Shown piece by piece: positions 1 to 27,900 of a stretch of DNA of 64,000 nucleotides; within the stretch, counting starts at the first letter, position 1; every line of letters begins with the position of its first letter. Source of the stretch: Strix aluco (taxonomy: Eukaryota > Chordata > Aves > Strigiformes > Strigidae); contig NC_133955.1 of the NCBI RefSeq assembly GCF_031877795.1, forward strand, positions 3,162,001 to 3,226,000, given 5' to 3'. Below the pieces are notes generated by a model. That model saw only the letters and a list, made by a program, of their open reading frames with translations. It made no database searches and was not told the DNA's origin. The position numbers and the translations under genes were made by a program.

Positions 1-2255
1 GGGCGCGGAGGGGCCGGTATCAAACAGGCAGGCGGGAGGTGAGCACGCAGGGCTCCGTTACCCTCAGCCCCTCTCACATTTAGGCTGTTGTCTGTCTGGA
101 AAGAGCTCAGGCTTTTCGCTTGCCAAGACGGATCAGATAAGGAGCACAAAGGCTCGATTTTCACTTACAGGGGAGCCGCTCTCATGTGATGCTGCCACCA
201 GCAACCCATGTGATGAGGGCAGGGCATAAAGGACCATTTTCTGCTGAGCACCACATTGGGAATAATTAGCTTTTTGTGTTTCCTAGGACACAAACAAACC
301 TAAAAAGAGCACTACCTCCCAGAACAGCAGGGTTTATCGTGGGGCTGGGTGCTTTACAACAGCTGGGACACCCATCCATCTCCCTCCCAAAGCAGAAGGG
401 AACAGGACTGAGCTTTGAGAGGATATAAAGCTTTGAAGCACATTAAGGATAAAGGGTGTTTATATCTTACGCGCACACACAACAGCTGATAGCAGCCCCA
501 GTTTCGCTTGTGGGGTGGTTTTTATGTGGGTGACGCTTGGGGTGGTGCCCTGGATATCATCCTGGCCTGCTGGATATTCAGGATAGGCGAGGTCCCGCGC
601 CAGAGCCGCCCTCACCCCTGCCTCAAATTCATTTCAGGGATGAGGAGCAGAGAGACCGGGGACGGTGCTCCAAAGTTGTGCAGGAAGAGCCAAAGTCTGG
701 CTCGTTTCCCTACATTTCGGCTACAAGGAAGGTCTCCCCGAAGGGTAAAGTCCATCAACTAGTTCTTTGTTATGTTTGCTCTTCCACCTGCAGGTATAGG
801 GCGTTGTATTCGACCCAGACCACGACCTCAGGCATCGCCTGATGATCCAATTTGTTTCTTTTAGACTGTTAGGCAAAGAGGGGAAACTCACAGCAGGAAC
901 TCCTGAGAGGAGGGTGCTCGGCTATTCTGAAAATTGAGGTTATCCAGGGACTGATCTTCCAGCCACGAAGACCTGGCTTCCCTTCCTGCATCTGTCTGGC
1001 AACAGCAAGAAAGGAAAAAAATTAATAGGATTGGCATTTTCCCTTCCGCAAAAGGTAAAGCCTGGCAGGTGTGAGATCAGCCGCAATTTGCTGCGACTGG
1101 TTTTGCCAAGTGATGAAACACCCACGGGAGACCGGCAGCCGATCCCTAGCGCTGAACTGAGGAAAGTTACTCATTTCAGTCAAACATAATGCTGGAAATG
1201 GCCCCGTTTACCAGGGCAATCCCCCTCCCGGCAGCAGCACATGCCACGTCTGTCTCCCACAGCAGACAACGTTGTTTTGTTCAGGGTGAAATTGTAATTT
1301 CTCAAAATAGGACAGAACAGAGCAGCCTCCGCCGCCTGCCAACGTTCAGAGAACAAGCTACCAGGGGCCAGGGCAGAGCTGGCTCCCCAGCCCCTGAAGC
1401 TGCACTGACCACGCAGGCATGGTTTTGTAGGAAAGTACTTTGGTAATCTCAGTTTATTCCCTTATCAGACTGATCTTCAATTCTCAGATGCTGTTTTGAG
1501 CACAAGGAGAGAGGTGTCCCCATCCCTGGGTGTGTTTAAGGGCCGTTTGGATGAGCTGTGGGGGGATGTGGGGTAGGGGAGAACTTTGTAGAGTCGGGCT
1601 GAGGGTTGGACTCGATGATCCCGAGGGGCTTTTCCAACCTGAGTGATTCTGGGATTCTGTGTCTGCTGGAGAACAAGAAACAAAAGCAGTAAGCCCTGTG
1701 AAGTGGATGAGCAGAAGTTTGCTGGTCAAAATGAGACTATTCTCAAAATTAAGTGGTACCTGCACAATTTCACAGGTAAGGGTCTGTCCCATTAACCCCA
1801 AACCTACTCCCCTTCGGGCGGGGGGGCTCTGGTCTATCACAGTTGTTACGGGTATTTCCAGGCTCCCCCTAGAAACAACCACAAACCCCAAGCCTGGTTA
1901 TGGATTTCTTCCCTGGGAAGAAGCCAGAGCTCCAGTGAAACCCTTCCAGACAAAAACCACTGGAGAAGGACAGGGGGAATGCACCAAACAGGTGCGAGCA
2001 GATCGAAAAACCTTGACTGTTTTTCAAGACTCATGTGAAATTACACACAGATCTCCCGATGCGATAGCACGACGCTCTCCACGAGAGGGAGACTCGCTCC
2101 TGCTGCAGCCGGCAGGGACCGCAGCGCCGCAGACCCGGCGCAAACCCACTGCAGCAGCACATCTCGCCCTCACCTGCCCCCCGATTTTAGCTCTAAATGG
2201 TCCCCCCCGCCTCAGACCTCCGCGACGAGGAACGCAGCATAGAGTAACAAAATGA
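1..2255. other. Intergenic region downstream of PSMA5
   Basis: No coding exon is supported in this stretch. The reading frames here are short, lack recognisable homology and have no paired splice sites. It holds one CR1 fragment at about 1512-1661, listed separately. In mammals the neighbour on this side is SORT1, transcribed in the same direction as PSMA5, so its promoter would be expected to the left. The GC-rich first 50 bases could be the edge of that promoter, but nothing coding is visible to confirm it. Confidence 0.5.
1512..1661 (+). mobile_element. CR1 LINE, 5'-truncated 3' end
   Basis: This is the terminal part of a chicken-repeat-1 non-LTR retrotransposon. It contains the end of ORF2 and the short 3'UTR (GGGGCTTTTCCAACCTGAG) and finishes with GATTCTGGGATTCTGTG, the 3' motif typical of CR1. 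The same 3' half recurs almost unchanged at 9404-9654, so both come from one subfamily. Severe 5' truncation and the lack of an obvious target-site duplication are usual for CR1. It cannot be active. Confidence 0.9.
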
Positions 2256-2261
2256 TTTATT
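2256..2261 (-). terminator. PSMA5: PSMA5 polyadenylation signal
   Basis: TTTATT on the plus strand reads AATAAA on the minus strand. It lies about 180 bases beyond the PSMA5 stop codon. No other canonical hexamer in the correct orientation lies closer to the stop, so this probably sets the 3' end of the short PSMA5 3'UTR. Confidence 0.75.
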
Positions 2262-2438
2262 CTCATTTCCTCTTGCTGTAGAGATCAGTTATGTACAGAA
2301 ACTGTAAAAAAACCTCAAGAGCCTTCTAAGAAGAGCAATTACGGATGCTGCTGGAAAATAAAATCACAGGTACTAGAAGGAACCGAGAGTCAGTTCGCTT
2401 TGATCGGGGGGGAATGAGCCTTTGAGGGAGTCTCCTTT

Positions 2439-14081
<11,643 letters not shown>

Positions 14082-14902
14082 GGCGGCGGCGGGGAGGCGC
14101 GGGAGGGGGAACGGGCGGCGGAGGCGGGAGCGCGGCGCTGCCCTCGCCGGTTTCTTCTCCGCCGCTTCCGGCCGACGGGCCCGCAAAGCGCAGGCGCCGC
14201 CCCGCCCCGTCTCCCCACTTCCGCCCGCGCCGCCTTTCCATTGGTCCGCGCCGCCCGGCGTCTGACCAATGAGAAAACGGGGAGGGCGGGGTCGGCGAGG
14301 GGGAGACCAGCGGGGATTGGAGGGAGCGCAGGAGGGGAGCGGGGCGAAGAAGAGGGGGCGTGGCCAGAGCGGCGGAGGGGCGGGGCGGGGCGGGCGCACC
14401 GCGGGTACCGGGCGGGGGGTACCGGGCCGGGGGTACCGGGGAGGGGGCGTCAGGGCAGAGGCATCGAGATGCCTCAGAGTCCTCCGGGGTCGTGCCGGCA
14501 CCCGGCTCCCGGTGCGGTCCCCACAGACCCGTTACCGGCCCCGACCGGACTGTGGGCACCGTACCGGGAGCCGACACGGCCCCGGGGGTCCCCGTCCCGT
14601 TCCAGGGCTGGGGAGCAGGGGGAGACTAATTGCGGGTCGGGCGAGACGATGATCGGACGGACGGACACCTCCGGGGGGGGGCTGCCCCCCCCGCTGGGGG
14701 CCGGGTCCGCGCTGGGCGGAGGGACCGGGGGCGGACCGGGGCGGGGGGCTGTCCCGGGGGTGTCCGGGGGCGGACCGGGGGCCCTGCCGGGGGCGGGGCG
14801 GTGCTGCCCGCCCCGGGGGCGGTGGGGTTCCCGGTGGCGGCTCTGACAGCGGAGCGGTCCCAGCGGGCGGTGGAGGCAGCACCGACCGCCCCCGGCCCGG
14901 CC
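14082..14902. promoter_or_regulatory. Divergent CpG-island promoter, PSMA5 / SYPL2
   Basis: About 820 bases separate the PSMA5 start (minus) from the SYPL2 start (plus). The interval is extremely CpG-rich and has no coding support. It contains an inverted pair of CCAAT boxes, ATTGG at 14240-14244 and CCAAT at 14266-14270, a typical NF-Y arrangement. The pair lies about 160 bases upstream of the PSMA5 start codon and suits that gene best. SP1-type GGGGCGGGGCGGGGC boxes lie near 14380-14395. The SYPL2 transcription start is not visible; shared use is an inference from head-to-head geometry. Confidence 0.65.
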
Positions 14903-20189
<5,287 letters not shown>

Positions 20190-20680
20190 CACCCCGGGGG
20201 GGTCCCCCCCCCCCCCCCAGTAGCACCCCGGGGGGGTCCCCCCCCGTCCCCCGGGACCTCGCGCCGGCCGCCAGCCCGGGGACGGGGCGCCGCTGGCCCT
20301 GGGGGGGTATGGGTGCTATAGGGGGGCATGCGTAACCCCGGGTACGGGGCGGGGGGGGCGTTACTGCCTGGCTGTATATAGGGGTCTGCGCAAGCCGGGG
20401 GGGGCCGGTCTGTAGGGGGGGGTCTGTGTGTAACCCCGGGGCGTCCGCGGCTGTATGGGGGGGGCGTATAAAGTCCTGAGTACCAGCTCTATATGGGGGT
20501 GCGTGTAACCCCTGGTGTCTGCCTCTCTGTAGGGGGTATATCCAACTCCTGGGTGTCCTGCCCTGTGTAAGAGCTTTATATAGGGGGTATATCCAACTCC
20601 TGGGTGTCCTGCTCTCTATAAGGATATACATAACACCAGGGTGTCCAGCTCTCTATAGGGATATATATAAGTCCCAGGGG
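20190..20680. other. SYPL2 3' flank with duplicated stop-codon segment
   Basis: The segment CAGTAGCACCCCGGGGGGGT followed by a long C run occurs twice in tandem, at about 20184-20218 and 20218-20250; the first copy carries the real SYPL2 stop (20187-20189). After this the sequence becomes degenerate TATAGGGG-bearing repeat. No AATAAA is seen nearby. An ATTAAA at 20924-20929, inside the following minisatellite, is the nearest variant poly(A) signal and may end the transcript. Confidence 0.5.
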
Positions 20681-21540
20681 CTCAGCTCTCTATAGGGGCT
20701 GTATATAACCCCGGGTGCCCAGCTCTCTATAGGGGCTGTATATAACCCCGGGTGCCCAGCTCTCTATAGGGGCTGTATATAACCCCGGGTGCCCAGCTCT
20801 CTATAGGGGCTGTATATAACCCCGGGTACCCAGCTCTCTATAGGGGCTGTATATAACCCCGCATGCCCAGCTCTCTATAGGGGCTGTATATAACCCCGGG
20901 TGCCCAGCTCTCTCCAGGGACTAATTAAACACTGGATACCTGCTGATGTATAGGGGCTATATGTAACCCCTGGGCGTCCTGCTCCATATAAGGGATAACC
21001 CCTGCTGTCCAGCTCTATAGGGGGGTCTATAGCACTTGGATGTCCAGTTCTGTAGGGATGTATATAAACCCTGGGTCCCAGCTGGGTATGGGAAGCGTAT
21101 ATAACCCCTGGCTGCCCAGCCCCGTGTCGGGGGTATATGTAACCCTGGGGAGTCCAGTGCCGTATAGGGGTAACCCCTGGGTCCCCAGCTCTGTATATGT
21201 AACCCTCTGTTGTCCAGCCCTGTATAAGGGTAACACCCGGGTCCCCAGCCCCATATAGGGGGTATATGGACCCCCAGGTCCCCAGCCCCGTATAGGGGGG
21301 CCTATATGACCCCCGTGTCCCCACTCCTATATAGGCAGTATATGTCATCCCGTGGTCCCCAGCCCCATATAGCGATAGCTGCGGGTCTCCAGCCCCATAT
21401 AGGGGTTATATGGACCCCCAGGTCCCCAGCCCCGTATAGGGGGGCCTATATGACCCCCGCGTCCCCAGTCCTATATAGAGAATATATGTCGTCCCGGGGT
21501 GCCCAGCCCCGTATAGGGGTTATATGGACCCCCGGGCCCC
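20450..21540. repeat. 37-bp minisatellite with TATATAA cores, SYPL2-ATXN7L2 interval
   Basis: Between about 20690 and 20920 there are six near-identical units with a 37-base period; for example GTATATAACC starts at 20701 and again at 20738. Each unit has a GC-rich half (CCCCGGGTGCCCAGCTC) and an AT core (GCTGTATATAACC). Divergent units extend the array to about 20450 on the left and about 21540 on the right, where the core drifts to GTATAGGGG or ATATAGGGG. It fills almost all of the intergenic space. Confidence 0.88.
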
Positions 21541-21737
21541 AGCCCCGCCCAGGGTCACACGTGTGGCCGCCGCCCGCCCCGCCCGGTACCGCGGTCCGGG
21601 GATCCCCGGTCCGTCTCCCGGAGGTGCCCGGTGTCCCCGGGACGGCGCCGGGGCGGGGCAGGGCGGCGGGACTACACCGCCCGTGGTGCCGCGGGGTGGG
21701 CGGGGGGCGCGCGGCGCATGCGCGGGGGGCGCGCGGG

Positions 21738-21768
<31 letters not shown>

Positions 21769-21811
21769 AGGGGGGGGCGCGCGCGCTCCCGCGGCGGCGG
21801 CGGCGGCGGCG
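21541..21811 (+). promoter_or_regulatory. ATXN7L2 CpG promoter with CGG repeat in 5'UTR
   Basis: The 270 bases before the ATXN7L2 start are CpG-dense. A (CGG)n tract at about 21739-21765 and a second at 21790-21811 lie directly upstream of the ATG, and another (GGC)n tract at 21941-21972 begins just inside intron 1. No TATA box is evident; this resembles a CpG-island promoter. The repeats may be length-polymorphic. Confidence 0.6.
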
Positions 21812-21940
21812 ATGGCGGCGCGTGGGCGCGCGGCGGCGGCGATGGCGGCGGAGCGGCGGCTGCCCAGCCTCGACGAGTTCGCGGGGCAGAGCTGGAGCGC
21901 CTGGGTGGAGCGGGCCGGGCCGCCGGCCGAGCCGGGTGAG

Positions 21941-21972
<32 letters not shown>

Positions 21973-24900
21973 GAGGGGGGGGGCGGGCGGGAGGGAGATG
22001 GGGGGGGGGGGGCTGCCGTGAACGGAGCCGCGCCCGCCGCCCCCCCGCCCCGGTCCTAGCGCCGCCGCGCGGTAGGCGGGCAGCGGGCAGCCCGGTTTAG
22101 TCCCCCCTGCGCCCGTTACCGGGAGCCAGTTACCGGGTGCCCCATCCCGGGTGTCAAATTGGGTAGCCCAGACCAGAAACTGGGTAGCCCAAACTGGGAA
22201 CCAGTTGTCGCCGTTACCCCCGCACCAGGTAGAAGGGTACGGGATGCCCCTACTTGGGTGGTGGGTACCGGGGTACCCTGCGCTGGGAACTGGGCACTGC
22301 GCACTGGGAACCAGGTGCCCTGTACTGGGGAGCTGGGCACTGCCCCAGTGGGCACTGGGATCAGGCACCCCAGGGCCCCGTGTCGCGGCTGGACGGGACT
22401 GGGCAGCCGGCGGGCACGGTGTGGGTTCCTGGCACGGCTGGACGGGACACGGGCACTCCTGGCCAGTATGGCGTAACTGGACAGGGCTGGGCGCCCGGTA
22501 TGGCACGGCTGGATGGGACTGGGCGCCCAGTATGGCACGGCTGGACAGGACTGGGCACCCAGTATGGCATGGCTGGACAGGACTGGATGCCCAGTATGGC
22601 ACGGCTGGACAGGACTGGGCACCCAGTATGGCACAGCTGGATGGGACTGGGCACCCAGTAAAGCACGGCCAGACAGGACTGGGCGCCCAGTATGGCATAA
22701 CTGGACAGGACTGGGCACCCAGTATGGCACAGCTGGATGGGACTGGGTGCCCAGTATGGCACAGCTGGACAGGACTGGGTGCCCAGTATAGCACGGCCAG
22801 ACAGGACTGGGCACCCAGTATGGCATAACTGGACTGGACTGGGTGCCCAGTATGGCATAGCTGGATGGGACTGGGCACCAGTGTGACATGGCCTGAGAGG
22901 ACTGGGCGCCCAGTATGGCATGGCCGGACAGGACTGGGTGCCCAGTATGGCACAGCTGGATGGGGACTGGGCACCCAGTATGGCACAACTGGACAGGACT
23001 GGGCACCCAGTATGGCACAGCTGGATGGGACTGGGCACCAGTATGGCATGGCTGGACAGGACTGGGTGCCCAGTATGGCACAGCTGGACAGGACTGGGCA
23101 CCTGGTATAGCACGGCCTGATAGGACTGGGGATGAACTGGGCACCCAGTATGGCACTGCTGAACTGCACTGGGTGCCCAGTATAGCACTGCTGGATGGCA
23201 CCGGGCACCCAGTAAGGCACCGCTGGCCAGGGCACCGTCACCGCCGGCCCGGTGCAGGCGGCTGGGGCCGGGACACCCGCCAGGCACGGCCAGCGGGGCC
23301 ACGGGCTGTGGGGCCACGGCCGGCTGGGGACCGGGGTGTCCCCAGGAGTGTCACATCCCAGCCAGGACGGGGCCTGTCCCCAGGAACACCCACATCCCGC
23401 TGGCACCGGGGTGACAGGACGGGGACCTCGGAGGCGATGACACGGCGCGAAGCCGCCCCTGATCCCAGGATGGATCCGTCGTCCCTCTGGTCTAATTTTA
23501 GCTGGTTTAATTGTTCCGGGAGCGCCGGCGGCGTTTGGTGGCCGGGAGCAGCGGCGGTGCCGGCGGCGAGGACGCGGTGGCCGCACCCCACGCTGGACGC
23601 GCCCGGGGGAACCGGGACCCTGACGGGGTTTTTGTCTCCGGCAGGATCAGGGTCGGAGCTGGAGGAGAGCGGGAAGAGCGGCGGCAAGAAACTGGACGCC
23701 ATGACCCTGATTAAGGAAGGTAAGCTCCCTCCTTTGGGGAGAAAACCCGGCGTTTTGGGGCTGCGCTCGCCTTCCAGCGCAGGCCCTCGGGCTGTGACGC
23801 TTCGCCGCCAGCCGCGGCCGCGCCGCTCACCGACCTCTGGCCCCGCAGACATGAACATCTTCGGCCACTGCCCGGCGCACGACGAGTTTTACCTGGTGGT
23901 TTGCAACCACTGCAGCCAGGTGGTGAAGCCCCAGGCCTTCCAGAAACACTGCGGTGAGCCGGGGCGGGGGGGGCTCCGGGCACGGCTACACCCCCCCCCC
24001 CAACACCTCTCCATGGCAAACCCCCCCCCCCCCCAGCACCGGGAGGGACGCGGGAAGGCAGCCGTGATGGCACAGCCCAGGGTTGGGGGGCTCACGGCGG
24101 TGGGGGCTAACGCTGGGCTTCCCCCCCCGCCCCTCACTATCTCCCCCCCCCCCCCGCCAACCCCCCCATCCCGCCCTGTCCCGGCAGAACGCCGCCACGG
24201 CCCGCTCAGCAAGCTGTACGCCCGCGCCACCGCCAAGTGCCACGTCGCCGTCAACGGGCAGCCGGCGGCCGGCGGGACCCCCGGGACGACCAAAGCGCTG
24301 CGGGAGAAGCCCCCGGGCGCCCGCGGGCGAGTCCAGCCCCTGCCCGAGAGGCCGGACAAGGACAACAACCTCTGGTGAGCGCCGGGACGGGCGGCTCTGC
24401 CCCTTCCGTACCGCGGGGCCGCTCTGACCCCAACCCGCCACCCCAAAATTTTCTCCCCAGCTTGTTCGTGCCTGTGGTCAACCTGGAGAAGATTCCCAGC
24501 ATCCCCAAACCGGACGGGCACGGGATCAAGGTGCCCCCCAAAGCCGTACCCACCAACTCCAAGGAATCCCTGGGGAAACCCGCCACCGCCGCGGTGCCGA
24601 AAGAGCCCCCGGTGTCGGCCGGGGTCGGGGGGGGATTCGGCGATGCCCGCCGACGGCCCCGGGTGCAAACCGGAGAGCGCGCCCGCCCCGGGGGAGAAGG
24701 ACGCGGGCGTCTCCAAGCCGCCCCCCAGGTCCCACAAGAAGCTGGCGCGTGAGTCCCCCTTTCCTTGCCGGCGACGGGGTGGGGGCGGCAAGTCGGTGCC
24801 GCGCGGCACCGGATCCCGGCGCGGCATCCCGGTCCCCGTTATTTCGGCGGCCGGGTCTGGCAGCGGGGTAGGTACCGAGGGGGCACCTCCCACCTCTCCT

Positions 24901-27900
24901 CCTGCACCCCGGGGGGGGCCGTGCCCTGACCGCAGCTCCGTTCACCCGGCAGGTTTAGGGTCTCTGCCCGCGGTGCCGGCTGGCCCGGAGGAACGGCGGC
25001 GGCGGCGTGCGGCAAGAGCGTGAGCCAGGGTTGAACCCCCCCACCCCCCCCCCCCGCCACCCCCCCCCACCCCCCCCCCGATCCCGCCTCGCGTCTCCGT
25101 CCCCCGTCCCCCCCCCCGCCAGATACGGGAGTCGGACACGGTGCTCTGAGCAGAACCCAGGCTGGGGGTGAAAGGGGGGGGGGGGCTTGCCCCAGGGAGG
25201 GGGTGAAAGGGGGGGGCCAGGGGATGGTGGCCCCCCCACCCCACAACTCTTGGGGCTGTTGTCCCCCCCCCCCCTGCCCGCAGCAGGGATGCTGCAGCCT
25301 CTCGCTCTGAGGAGGGGGGGTCTCCACCTCCAGCCCTGGCTGGGGTGGGTTGGGGTGACCCCCGCAGAGCCCCCCCGCACCGCAGCAGTCCCAGTAAGGC
25401 CACGCCCCCCCCCCCAGCACCCCACAGCCACCGGAGCCCCCCCGCCGCCGCCGCTCTCATCCTGCCATCCACACCGGCGGAGAACTGAACCAGGGCCAGA
25501 CATGGGGGGGGGGGCAAACCACTTGTTCCCCCCCTGCCCCCCCCCCCTCCCCAATACAGCTCGGTCCTGTGCCCCCCCCCGGCCCCCCCCCGGCATCCCG
25601 CTGCCTTCCTCTGCCCGCAGGCAAGGAGTGCGACCTGAACAGGCAGTGCGGCGTGCTCAACCCCGACACCAAGAAGATCTGCACCCGCCTCCTGACCTGC
25701 AAGGTAGCGGGATGGGGGGGGGTGGGGGGGGTGGGACACACCCCATCATCCTGCCCAGAGGTTTTTGGGGGGTCCCGGCGGGCATTTTCTCGCCCCCCCA
25801 CCCTGACCCCCCACCCCACTGTCGCCCGGCGCAGATCCACTCGGTTCACCAGCGCCGCGAGGTGCAGGGTCGGGCCAAGGACTTTGACGTGCTGGTGGCC
25901 GAGCTGAAGGCCAGCTCCCGTAAGGGCGAGTCCCCGAAGGAAAGGAGCCCCCCCGGGAAGGAACCGCTGCCCCCCCCCCCAGCAGGACCCCTCCTCGCTG
26001 CCGCAGCCCCCCGCCGGCCCCCCCAGCACCTCTCCCTGCCGAGCCAAGCCGCCCCACTCGCACTGCCCGCTCCCAGGTGAGGACCCCCTGCGCCCAGGCG
26101 GTGGGGGGGGGGGAGAGACCCCCATATTGGGCACCCCAAAAATTTCTCACCCCCCCCCCCACCCCCCCCACCTCTGCCTCAGGGGCCCGGCTTTCCTCTG
26201 ACAGCGGACCCCGAGGATGCGCCGGCCCCCTCCGGGGAGGGGGGCACAGGGGTGTTCCCCTTCCCCCCTGCCCAAGGCGGGCAGCCGGGTGTCGAGCGAG
26301 GAGAGTGAGGAGGAGGGGGGCGAGGAGCACCCCCGGCCCCCCACGCGCCCCCCCCGGCCCCAGGCGGTGAGTGCGGGGACCCCAAGGGTGGGCTGGAGAC
26401 CCCCAACCCCACTGTCAGCCCCCACCCGGCTGCATCCCGCTGCTGGCCCCGTGCTGGGTGGATGCTCCGGGGGGGGGAGGGGTTTGGGGGGGGCCATGCT
26501 GACTCTGTGTGCGTGTGCCCCCCCAGTTCTGCACCTTCGGGAGCCGCCTGGTCAGCCCGGGCTGTTACGTCTTCAACCGGCGGCTCGACCGCTTCTGCTC
26601 GGCGCTGGGCTCCATGCTGGAGCGACACCTCAGCTCCCACATGTGGAGGTGAGGGGCGGGGGGGGGCAGCCGGGGGTGGGGGGGGGGCACAGCGGGTGCT
26701 GGGGGGTGCTGCTGGGTGCCTGGGGACAAAGTCCTCCCGGCCCCAAGGAGGGATTTGCCTTCCCTGGGGTCGCAGCGTGGCATGGGAGGGGGTGTACCTA
26801 AACTGGGGGGGGGCAAGAATGGGAGCGGGGATTGCGGGGGTCCTGTTTCACCCCTCCCTGCCTGAATTGGGGGGGGACGTGGTGGGAATTTAGGGATGGG
26901 AGTGGGGATTTGGGGGGTCCCGTCTCACCCCTCTGCATCTGAATCAGGAAGGATGGGGGGGGGGGGGGCAAGATGGGGGTGGGTATTTGGCGGGGTCCTG
27001 TTTCATCCCCTCGCTGCCTGAACTGGGGGGGACACGGTGGATGATGGAAGCAGGGATTTGGGGGGGTCTCATCTCACCCCCCTCCTCACCTGAACTGGGG
27101 GGGGACACGGTGGGATGACGGAAGCAGGGATTTGGGGGGGTCTCATCTCACCCCCTCCTCACCTGAACTGGGGGGGACAAGGGGGACATGCAGGGATGGG
27201 AGTGGGGTTTGGGGGGGTCCCATCTCACCCCCTCCCCACCTGAATTTGGGAGATGTGATGGGGGGCAGGGATGGGGAAGAGGGTTTTGGGGGGGGCCCCA
27301 TCTCACCCTTCCCCTCCCCTCCCACAGAAGATCCCACCAGCCGCCGAGCCCCCTCTCCCACACCCCCCCGGGCCCCCCCCCAGCCCCGCCATCCCCCCCT
27401 GCGGCCCCACCGCCCCGAACCCCCTCACCCCCCCACAACGGACCTCGTCGGCGCTGACCCCCCCCGGCACCCGGGAGGGCCGAGTCCCGCCAGCCTCAAC
27501 TACACGGTGGGGGTCCCCCCACGCAGCGGCCGCCTGCAGCCAGCCGGAGTGCGGGGGGGGGGGCAGCCAGTCCATCACCTCCCCGCTGCCGGCCAACATC
27601 CCTCGCCCTCCTTCAGCAAGTTGCCTTCCACCAAGGCCAGCAAATCTTCCCGAGCCCGGGAAGCGGCCGGCGGGTGGATCCGGATACCCGCAAACGGAAG
27701 CCCCCCCTCGCCGCCGGCGGCCCCCCCTATAAACGGACCTGTTCGGGGGACGGGATTAAAAGCAAAAATCCCGGCTGCCAGGTTTTGGCCCCCCCCGGTA
27801 TAAACGAAACCCACCCCCCTCTCCCCAAATTGCCCGGCTTCTTCCTCCACCGCCATCCTCAACGGTACGACGACGCGGGTGAAACGACTCGCCCCCCCGG

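Noticed and set aside
1-100. Possible SORT1 first exon at the left edge
   Set aside because: Synteny would allow it, but no signal-peptide coding sequence or splice donor in the right orientation can be read.
21520-23586. A 688-codon minus-strand open frame over the ATXN7L2 first exon and intron 1
   Set aside because: It is antisense to a recognised gene and exists because the 32-bp minisatellite lacks stops in that frame; the peptide is periodic with no homology.
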